Below, one piece after another: positions 7,467 through 14,379 of a stretch of DNA of 21,272 nucleotides. The DNA is from JACQSR01 sp042577505 (lineage in GTDB: Archaea > Nanobdellota > Nanobdellia > Woesearchaeales > JACQSR01). Location of the stretch: contig JBHPEA010000024.1 of the NCBI GenBank assembly GCA_042577505.1, forward strand, positions 1-21,272. Reading direction: 5' to 3'. Under the pieces are notes generated by a model that was given only the letters and a program-made list of their open reading frames with translations, had not been told where the DNA came from and made no database searches. Position 1 is the stretch's first letter. Each line of letters begins with the position of its first letter. Made by a program: the position numbers and the translations under genes.

Positions 7467-8264
7467 ATGGGTAGGATATCAAAGACTTTTAATCGTTTGA
7501 AGAAGCAGAAGGAGAAAGCTTTGATTAGTTTCACTGTTATTGGAGATCCTGATTATAAAACAAGTTTAGATATTGTTAAATCAATGGCAGAACATTCTGA
7601 TTTGCTAGAGTTGGGATTACCTTTTTCTGATCCTATTGCTGATGGTCCTACAATACAGGCTGCAGATATTAGGTCTCTTAAAGCTGGGATTAATACTGAT
7701 AAGGCATTTAGTTTTGTTAAAGATGTTAGGAAGTTTACTGATAAGCCGATTGGATTGCTTGTTTATTCTAATTTAATTATTCAAAGAGGGATTGATAAAT
7801 TTTACAGAGATGCTGCAAGTGCCGGAGTAGATTCTGTTTTAGCTGCAGATATTCCAGTTGAAGAAGCTGGACCTTTTATCAAAGCAGGTCGTAAGAGTAA
7901 AGTTGATACTGTTTTCTTTGCAACACCACTTACTTCTGTTAAAAGGTTGAAGCAAACTGCAACTAAAGTTAGAGGATTCATTTATGTTGTTGCTAGACTT
8001 GGAGTTACAGGAGCAAAATCTCAAGTTCATTCTGACACAATATCTTTACTAAAAAGAATCAGACCACATACAAAACTGCCTTTGGCCGTAGGATTTGGAG
8101 TTTCCACACCAAAACACGTTAAAGAAATTGCTTCAGCTGGAGCTGACGCAATTATAGTAGGTTCTGCAATTGTTAAGATTATTGAGAAGAATAAAAACAA
8201 GAAAGTGATGCTTCAAAAAATCTCTACTTTTGTTAAAAGTTTGAAGGGTGCAACTAAGGATTAA
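7467..8264 (+). CDS. trpA: Tryptophan synthase alpha chain
   Basis: This 265-residue TIM barrel cleaves indole-glycerol phosphate to indole and glyceraldehyde-3-phosphate and passes indole to TrpB. The catalytic pair is visible: E48 in LLELGLPFSDP and D59 in DPIADGPTIQ. The FTVIGDPD strand, the VVARLGVTG loop (usually SRxGVTG, so Ser is Ala here) and the phosphate-binding GFGVSTP and IIVGSAIV segments follow. It starts one base after the trpB stop and is the last gene of the operon. It is a little short at the C-terminus but complete. It contains no Trp. Confidence 0.96.
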   Translation: MGRISKTFNRLKKQKEKALISFTVIGDPDYKTSLDIVKSMAEHSDLLELGLPFSDPIADGPTIQAADIRSLKAGINTDKAFSFVKDVRKFTDKPIGLLVYSNLIIQRGIDKFYRDAASAGVDSVLAADIPVEEAGPFIKAGRKSKVDTVFFATPLTSVKRLKQTATKVRGFIYVVARLGVTGAKSQVHSDTISLLKRIRPHTKLPLAVGFGVSTPKHVKEIASAGADAIIVGSAIVKIIEKNKNKKVMLQKISTFVKSLKGATKD

Positions 8265-8300
8265 TTTTATCTCATTACAAGATCTTGTTATTTTATAAAT

Positions 8301-8318
8301 TAAAAAAATAAAAAAAAG
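8301..8318 (-). terminator. Poly-T terminator of the 8321-11224 gene
   Basis: Read on the minus strand, two T7 tracts separated by an A directly follow the stop of the lipoprotein gene; T tracts of this type terminate archaeal RNA polymerase. A 12-base perfect palindrome ACAAGATCTTGT at 8277-8288 lies between the convergent trpA and lipoprotein genes. On the plus strand it is followed only by a weak T-rich stretch, so the trpA terminator is uncertain. Confidence 0.65.
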
Positions 8319-8320
8319 TA

Positions 8321-11224
8321 TTAACTAATACTTTCAATGTAATCTGATATACCCTTCATAGCATAATACTGTTGTCTAGGTACCATACGTCTCCTGCCAT
8401 ACTCATCAACAACATAATGAGTCATAAATTTTTCATCAGTCCAGGTATAACCTAAAGTACCTGTCCTAGCAACACCATCAGGGGGGCACCAATTACTCCT
8501 TCTTGCATCCCACGGACGAGCCCACCACTCATTAAAGTTTAATTCAGCAATTTGAAAATTTGAAATAGTATCTGCACCCTCATTTGCCAAACAAACAAAC
8601 ATATCATTAATGTCTTGAGCCTGAACCTCTTCCATTTCAGAATAAGGTACATAATGCTCCGGATAACACAAAAAGTGTTCTGGGTCATAAGTTACGCAGA
8701 TGCCTCCATTTAAATAATTTCTTTGTGCTTCTGCTAAAGGAACAAATTCATCCCTAAGAGCTGCAAAAGGACAACCATTAGTTTTCGTCTCCCCCGGAAA
8801 ATAAGTACCTCCATCTCCACCAACATTAATAGATGTTATGTACAAAGGTGTATCTTGATGACCATATTCATCCATTTTCTCTCTTGTAAATCTAACTACA
8901 TTCATTTGAGTTTCTACAGTAGGATCTACAAACATATGAAACGAGAACGCATCAAAAAAACCTCTTCCTTCTTCAAGAACCCTAAAAAAGAAATTATGAA
9001 TTCTCCAATGTTTTGAAGTGTTATCTGGATAAGTATAATAATTATCTATCATAAAGGATCCTAAATTTGTATTTGAAGCTAAAACAACTGCATTTTTACC
9101 ATCGCCATCAGCATCCTCATCATCAATTTCATGTATTATGGGATAAGAGGTTGTTAAAAGTTCTAGATATTTATCTCCCCTTTGTTCATTAGTATCATTA
9201 TGATTCACCTTAAGACAACCCCTATTATTTGGTTCTGCCCAAACCCCCCAACTGTCTACTCTATCCTTATACCTGTCAACAACAAATTTAACATAGTTAT
9301 TCCAATCTTCTATGTCTCTTGGGAAATAATTTGTATCTTTATCGCAATTATCAAAATTATCATCATCACCATCACAAAGAGATGCCCAAGGTGGGACTCC
9401 ATGAAGTTCTAATTCAACTCCAACACCTGCCGAAGTAAAACTATTCACTATCGCATCATAATGGGCTAACTTAGCTTCATCAAAATTTTCCTCACTTAAT
9501 GGATCAGAATTTGTTGGTGCATTAGGTTGAATATCAAACCATTGTATGGTTTGTTTTATCTTACCGACATTCCCTTTAGCCATAAGATCAATTTGATCTA
9601 GATACTGTTGATAATCATATCTCTCAGGATCTACCCACTTCATCGTATAAATATCAACAGAAACAAAATCAACTGGAAGGCCATCCCTCAAAGGTTCAGA
9701 TGTTATTGAGCAAACGGGCCTCTCAGGAATTAAACCAATTAGGGTTACTTCAGTCAACACATCTTCAACTGGATTTTCAACATTACAATCATCAACTGGA
9801 AACATTTTAAGTGTTGATCCTTCTTCTTTTACATGATTAAAATCTTTAGAATCTTCAACATTTGAAGGACGACAAGCCCAAAGATAGGAATTTCCTTGTG
9901 CATCCTCATAGTTAATTTGAACGTTTGGTTTGTCAATACCTAAGGTTTTCCATTTAACATTAGCTGTGCACTTATCTTCCCCAGTTTTTAAAACACAATC
10001 TTTAGCATCTATTTCAGCTATAAATTCTCTCTTAACAAAAGTAACTTCATCAAGCAATCTACCCCAACCTTCAGCAGTACAATCAGAGGCCTCATGTAAT
10101 TTTAAAGTAGGTGAACCACCAATATCCCAAGTTTGTATTGTAGCAGAACCCTTGTAACGGTTATTGTTCTCGGTATATTCACCTTCTATACAAGCAAATA
10201 CATTATCTCTTACCCTAACTTGAACATAAGGAGACTGAAGAGCCATCCAATTTAAATGAACATCAGTAGTACATTTAGGATCCCACACACAAGGATCATA
10301 CCATATATCTCCCATACCTGTTTCTTCTGGATCATAATCCCCTTTTACAATAACGCTAGCCATAGCAGGACCTAATTTACCATCTTTGCACTCATCTCCC
10401 CCAGTCCCACTTGAAGGATACATTTTGAATTCAACTCCTTCTTCTGTAATGGAGGGATAATAATAAGAAGTTCTTGTCTCCCATCTACTTGGATCTCCAC
10501 GAAGTTTATTACCTGCCTTACCACAAACAAAGTCTTCCTCGACACCATCTCTATTTACAGTGATTAAAACAGACCCGCTACCAACTTCTTCAGCAGATGA
10601 TTGCCAATAGATTTTTGCCTTACACTTATCTTCCCAAGGCCTAAGCCTACAACCAACAGACCAAACATCATTATCTAATCTTCCAAATCCAGGTTTAATA
10701 GTAACTTCATCTAAAACATTTTCAACAGGATTGTTTGTATTACAATCATCAACTGCAAACATTCTAAGTGTTGATCCCTCTTCTTTTACATGACTAAAAT
10801 TCTTAGAAAACATAGCATTAGAATCTCGACAAGCCCACACATAAGGATCCTCTCCAGAGACTACATAAGCAATCTGAATAAATGGCTTGACTATATTTTC
10901 TGATTTCCAAACCACAGGAGTTGTACATTTTTCTTCTCCCGTTTCAAGATCACAACCACCAACCCATATTTTTCCAGAAGGAGGAATCCCATCCCCACCA
11001 TCACAATCATTATCTATTCCATCATTTGGAATTTCATCGGCTCCTGGATTAACATCTGGATTATCATCATCACAATCATACAGAGGACCAAATTCTTCAC
11101 AAGCTTCTGGTGCTCCAGGATCAACTATGTATCCATCACCATCATAATCAGTACATATGACACAACCTGTTAATCCAATTATACAAATAATTATTATAAG
11201 AAAACTAAGTGATATTTTTTTCAT
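8321..11224 (-). CDS. Secreted lipoprotein A: MopE-like motif, four Cys-rich beta modules, GH39/GH5-like barrel
   Basis: This 967-residue protein has a signal peptide ending in the lipobox LTGC (C21), so it is probably lipid-anchored outside the cell. Residues 26-77 carry DYDGDGY and DCDDDNPDVNPGADEI...DNDCDG, resembling the MopE-type metal-binding motif. Four Cys-containing modules follow (about 84-178, 187-295, 305-400, 403-497; order alpha-beta-gamma-alpha). Residues 503-967 form a glycosidase-like TIM barrel: IQWFDIQP, VELELHGVPPWA, SWGVWAEPNN (E664 in the acid/base position), FDAFSFHMF and PLYITSIN. The NEP motif is AEP, and the beta-7 Glu is Ser798. A DADGDGK loop (704-710) may bind calcium. 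It has 26 Trp (2.7%). AGAGGT lies five bases before the ATG, with a TATA box upstream. The closest relative here is B. Carbohydrate binding or altered hydrolysis at the cell surface is inferred; the fold call is fairly secure. Confidence 0.85.
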   Translation of the reverse strand: MKKISLSFLIIIICIIGLTGCVICTDYDGDGYIVDPGAPEACEEFGPLYDCDDDNPDVNPGADEIPNDGIDNDCDGGDGIPPSGKIWVGGCDLETGEEKCTTPVVWKSENIVKPFIQIAYVVSGEDPYVWACRDSNAMFSKNFSHVKEEGSTLRMFAVDDCNTNNPVENVLDEVTIKPGFGRLDNDVWSVGCRLRPWEDKCKAKIYWQSSAEEVGSGSVLITVNRDGVEEDFVCGKAGNKLRGDPSRWETRTSYYYPSITEEGVEFKMYPSSGTGGDECKDGKLGPAMASVIVKGDYDPEETGMGDIWYDPCVWDPKCTTDVHLNWMALQSPYVQVRVRDNVFACIEGEYTENNNRYKGSATIQTWDIGGSPTLKLHEASDCTAEGWGRLLDEVTFVKREFIAEIDAKDCVLKTGEDKCTANVKWKTLGIDKPNVQINYEDAQGNSYLWACRPSNVEDSKDFNHVKEEGSTLKMFPVDDCNVENPVEDVLTEVTLIGLIPERPVCSITSEPLRDGLPVDFVSVDIYTMKWVDPERYDYQQYLDQIDLMAKGNVGKIKQTIQWFDIQPNAPTNSDPLSEENFDEAKLAHYDAIVNSFTSAGVGVELELHGVPPWASLCDGDDDNFDNCDKDTNYFPRDIEDWNNYVKFVVDRYKDRVDSWGVWAEPNNRGCLKVNHNDTNEQRGDKYLELLTTSYPIIHEIDDEDADGDGKNAVVLASNTNLGSFMIDNYYTYPDNTSKHWRIHNFFFRVLEEGRGFFDAFSFHMFVDPTVETQMNVVRFTREKMDEYGHQDTPLYITSINVGGDGGTYFPGETKTNGCPFAALRDEFVPLAEAQRNYLNGGICVTYDPEHFLCYPEHYVPYSEMEEVQAQDINDMFVCLANEGADTISNFQIAELNFNEWWARPWDARRSNWCPPDGVARTGTLGYTWTDEKFMTHYVVDEYGRRRMVPRQQYYAMKGISDYIESIS

Positions 11225-11230
11225 TGTGGC

Positions 11231-11236
11231 ACCTCT
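11231..11236 (-). promoter_or_regulatory. Shine-Dalgarno site of lipoprotein A
   Basis: AGAGGT on the minus strand, within AGAGGTGCCACA, lies directly before the ATG ending at 11224. It fixes the start and shows a leadered mRNA for this gene, unlike the nearby leaderless genes. Confidence 0.6.
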
Positions 11237-11265
11237 TGATCAAGATAATTGGTTCTTGGAGAATT

Positions 11266-11277
11266 GTTTATATAAAT
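11266..11277 (-). promoter_or_regulatory. TATA box of lipoprotein A
   Basis: ATTTATATAAAC on the minus strand is centred about 47 bases before the ATG, which predicts a leader of about 20 bases containing the AGAGGT site. The promoter lies in the 68-base gap after gene B, so A can be transcribed separately from B. Confidence 0.6.
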
Positions 11278-11292
11278 CTATTGGGAAAGGGA

Positions 11293-13767
11293 TTAGTCAT
11301 TAATTGCCTTAGCATATTCAGAAATCCCCTTCACTGCATAATATGATTGTCTAGGAACGAAACGCAAACTACCATATTTATCAACAGATTCTCCTAAAAT
11401 ACCTATCCTACCAATACCATCAGGAGGACACCAACCAATTCTGAAATCCCAAGAGGTGGCCCACCACGCATTAAAGTTTGTTTCAGAAAATTGATACCAC
11501 GATATAGTATCAGCACCTTCATTAGCTAAACAAACAAACATATCATTCAAAATATCTGCTTGATCCTCTTCAGAGTAATGTATATAACTTGCTGGATCAC
11601 ACATAAAATCACCAGGACCGGATTCTCTCATACATATCCCTTGAGTAATATATTCTTGATTTTCTTCCCACAAAGGAATGAATTCTGGCTTAAGATCCAC
11701 ATAGGGGCAAAAGATTCCGCCGCCAGGAATATACTCTTCAATCCCGCTGATCTGGGTAGAAGTCACATACAAGGGAGTATTTTCAAAACCATACTCATCT
11801 AATGTATCTCTAACAAACCTAACTACATTCATTTGAGTCTCTACATCTTCATCTACTAATACATGAATTGAGAAAGCATCAAAATTACCTCTTGCTTCTT
11901 GAAGAACTTTTATTAAAAAATTATTTATCCTCCAGTCCCCTCCTGGATCTGCTCGATGTTGTTCTATCATAAAACCCGCAACATTTGTATTTGATGCTAA
12001 AACAACTGCATTTTCTCCATCTCCATTAAAATCTATATTGTCCACCTCATGTATCACACTATATGCAGCATTTAATATCTCCAAATAATTATCAGCTCTC
12101 TGTTCATTTGTATCACTCACATCTTTTTTTAGGAAACCTTTATTATTTGGTTCTGCCCAAACTCCCCAGCTATCTACACGATCTTTATATCTATCAACAA
12201 CAAATCCTACATAATTTTTCCAATCTTCGATATTTCTAGGAGCATATCCAGTTAACTTTGCACAATTCACCCCCTCATCATCATCACATGATGAAGCCCA
12301 AGGTGGCACACCATGCAATTCCAATTCAACATCAACACCACGTTTAGTAAAATCATCAACCATGGCATCATAATGAGCTAATTTATCTTCATCAAAATCA
12401 CCTTGATTTGGTTGAATGTCAAACCACTGGATTGTCTGTTTTACCTTACCAATATTACCTATAGAGATATAATCAACCGCATCCTCATATTGCAGGTAGT
12501 TATATTTACCAGGTTCCTTCTCTTTTAGGGTGTATATATCCACAGAAACAAAATCTTCAGGAATATCTTCTCTAATAGGTTCTCCAGTTATAGTACAAAT
12601 TGGTCTTTCAAGATCTTTTGCTTTAACAGTAATTTCAGCTAAAACATTTTCAACAGGATTAGATTGATCACAATCATCAACAGGAAATAATTTGAAAGTA
12701 GTTCCTTCTTTCCTTATCCATTTATTTTCTTTGCTGGTAGCAAGAAACCTATCCTCGTTATAAGGATCATCACGATTTGATCCACTACATGCCCAAGCAT
12801 ACGAGTTTCCTAAATGATCTATCATATTAATTTGCACAATGCCTTCATCTAAGTTTTGTGATTTCCAAAACACTCGCGTCGTACAAAAATCTTCTCCTGA
12901 AGGAACAACACAGTCACTGCCCATTATTTCAGCCTTAGGAGTTGGTGACTCCCTTATAACATCAACTTCATCAAGCAGGTCACCTAAGCTAGAGCTATGT
13001 TCATCACAATCATATGCTTTATACAATTTAAAATTAACAGAATCAGTTATTCCCCATTTTGCTAATTTGGAAAAGGTTCCAGAATACAATCCATTAACTT
13101 CATTGAGTGTCCCAGGTCTACATGTAAAGATATACTGATCATCCACTCTAACCTGGACATAAGGAGTTTCAATATTTTTCCAATCCCATGATACTGTGGA
13201 GTTACAGGTCGGATTACCTATACATGGCTCAACCCACAAATCACCAAAACCATTTTTCTCTGATTCTTTTACCCCTTTAACAACTAAATTATCTAGAGCG
13301 CCACCGATAGGATTATTACAGTCTTGACTCGCGAATATTTTAAATTCTATACCTTCTTCAGTTATAAAATCATAATCCCAAGAACTTCTGGTATCCCACC
13401 CACTAGCATCGCTAAATGGTTGATTTCCCGCCTTTCCACATTTAAATCTTTCACCATCCCTCATAATTAAAACAGAACCACCCGGAGCATCAGTAGAGGA
13501 TTTCCAATATATTCTAGCCTTACATGTATTTTCCCAATACCTGATATTACAACCATCAGACCATATTTCTGCTGAAGGAATCTCATCAATATTTCCATCG
13601 CAATCATTATCTATTTTATCATTAGGTTTTTCTACAGCCTCTGGGTTAACATCTGGATTGAAATCATCACAGTCACCAGGTGGAGGGAAACTATCCCCAT
13701 CGTTGTCAGTAATACAACTTGTAATAAATAGAAGACTGATTAAAATCAACACACTTTTTTTATTCAT
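11293..13767 (-). CDS. Secreted lipoprotein B: MopE-like motif, three Cys-rich beta modules, GH39/GH5-like barrel
   Basis: This 824-residue paralogue of A has a lipobox ITSC (C18) and a short MopE-like motif (DCDDFNPDVNPEAVE, DNDCDG, residues 32-58). Modules beta (66-165, with FKCGKAGN), gamma (174-272, with YVQVRVDD) and alpha (277-383, with FPVDDC) follow in the same order as the last three modules of A. The barrel (389-824) shows IQWFDIQPNQGDF, VELELHGVPPWA, SWGVWAEPNN (E539), FDAFSIHVLVD and PLYVTSTQ, where the expected nucleophile is Ser670. A DFNGDGE loop at 579-585 replaces A's DADGDGK. The C-terminal WCPPDGIGRIGILG motif is shared by all three. It has 24 Trp (2.9%). The TATA box is about 29 bases before the ATG, so it is probably leaderless. 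Inferred role: surface-bound glycan recognition or processing. Confidence 0.85.
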   Translation of the reverse strand: MNKKSVLILISLLFITSCITDNDGDSFPPPGDCDDFNPDVNPEAVEKPNDKIDNDCDGNIDEIPSAEIWSDGCNIRYWENTCKARIYWKSSTDAPGGSVLIMRDGERFKCGKAGNQPFSDASGWDTRSSWDYDFITEEGIEFKIFASQDCNNPIGGALDNLVVKGVKESEKNGFGDLWVEPCIGNPTCNSTVSWDWKNIETPYVQVRVDDQYIFTCRPGTLNEVNGLYSGTFSKLAKWGITDSVNFKLYKAYDCDEHSSSLGDLLDEVDVIRESPTPKAEIMGSDCVVPSGEDFCTTRVFWKSQNLDEGIVQINMIDHLGNSYAWACSGSNRDDPYNEDRFLATSKENKWIRKEGTTFKLFPVDDCDQSNPVENVLAEITVKAKDLERPICTITGEPIREDIPEDFVSVDIYTLKEKEPGKYNYLQYEDAVDYISIGNIGKVKQTIQWFDIQPNQGDFDEDKLAHYDAMVDDFTKRGVDVELELHGVPPWASSCDDDEGVNCAKLTGYAPRNIEDWKNYVGFVVDRYKDRVDSWGVWAEPNNKGFLKKDVSDTNEQRADNYLEILNAAYSVIHEVDNIDFNGDGENAVVLASNTNVAGFMIEQHRADPGGDWRINNFLIKVLQEARGNFDAFSIHVLVDEDVETQMNVVRFVRDTLDEYGFENTPLYVTSTQISGIEEYIPGGGIFCPYVDLKPEFIPLWEENQEYITQGICMRESGPGDFMCDPASYIHYSEEDQADILNDMFVCLANEGADTISWYQFSETNFNAWWATSWDFRIGWCPPDGIGRIGILGESVDKYGSLRFVPRQSYYAVKGISEYAKAIND

Positions 13768-13791
13768 TTATCAATCCTATTAGAAATGACG

Positions 13792-13800
13792 TTTAAATAT
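13792..13800 (-). promoter_or_regulatory. TATA box of lipoprotein B
   Basis: ATATTTAAA on the minus strand is centred about 29 bases before the ATG ending at 13767, matching leaderless transcription. The divergent HIT gene has its own box 60 bases away. Confidence 0.55.
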
Positions 13801-13855
13801 CTTTCTTTGATTGTTACTTAATCATACCGCAATTCAATAATATTTATTGAGAATG

Positions 13856-13866
13856 TTTAAAAAGGT
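13856..13866 (+). promoter_or_regulatory. TATA box of the HIT gene; decides its start
   Basis: TGTTTAAAAAG is centred about 25 bases before ATG 13886. Any start further upstream, such as the ATG at 13847, would place the promoter inside the coding region, so 13886 is preferred. Confidence 0.55.
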
Positions 13867-13885
13867 AAAAATTTTTGTTTGTATT

Positions 13886-14338
13886 ATGAAATGCACATTT
13901 TGCGATTTGGTTAATGGGAAGAAGAAGTCTCATTTGGAAGGGTATCCGTATATTCCTTTGAAGTCTACAAAATATTCTGTGTCTTTCTTGGCTGCAGATA
14001 TTCCTGCGCATGAAGAAGGGCATTTACTTGTTATTCCTAAAAAACACTTCAGAAGTTTAGAAGATATGCCTCCAAGAATATTGCATGATGTCATTGAACA
14101 CGTTTCTTTAGCTTCAAAGGTTACAAGGAAAAGACATTCTGGGTGTAATATTCTTTTGAACAATGGTAAAGCTGCTGGACAACACGAGATGCATGTTCAC
14201 TTTCATGTTATTCCACGAGATCCTAAGGATAGGATTAAAGTTGATGTTTGGAAAACAAGAAGGATTTCTAATAAAAAGTATGAAAGGGTTTCTGAGAAGT
14301 TGAAAAAGGATTTCAAAAATTTATCAGCTTTTTCATAA
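13886..14338 (+). CDS. HIT-family nucleotide hydrolase/transferase
   Basis: This 150-residue protein has the histidine-triad signature HVHFHV (H103, H105, H107), an upstream NNGKAAGQ loop (92-99), and an N-terminal CTFCDLVNG (C3, C6) as in zinc-binding HIT proteins. AADIPAHEEGHLLVIPKKH is the usual HIT strand pair. Family members hydrolyse nucleoside phosphoramidates, AMP conjugates or dinucleotide polyphosphates in the cytoplasm; the substrate cannot be read from sequence. An in-frame ATG 13 codons earlier (13847) gives an extension absent from the family, and the first Cys motif normally follows Met almost directly. It is the only plus-strand gene between the three minus-strand lipoprotein genes. 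It has no obvious functional link to them and was probably separated from its own neighbours by the duplication history of that locus. Confidence 0.92.
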   Translation: MKCTFCDLVNGKKKSHLEGYPYIPLKSTKYSVSFLAADIPAHEEGHLLVIPKKHFRSLEDMPPRILHDVIEHVSLASKVTRKRHSGCNILLNNGKAAGQHEMHVHFHVIPRDPKDRIKVDVWKTRRISNKKYERVSEKLKKDFKNLSAFS

Positions 14339-14379
14339 CTTGCAATTAAAATTAGTTTAAATATCTTACTACTTAAAAT

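Noticed and set aside
8277..8288. 12-base palindrome ACAAGATCTTGT as an intrinsic terminator stem
   Set aside because: It has no loop, the plus strand lacks a following T tract, and the poly-T tract on the minus strand lies upstream of it, so it is not a convincing hairpin terminator.
13847..13885. Upstream ATG extending the HIT protein by 13 residues
   Set aside because: The extension covers the TATA box at 13856-13866 and is not found at the start of HIT proteins, which usually begin just before the CxxC motif.
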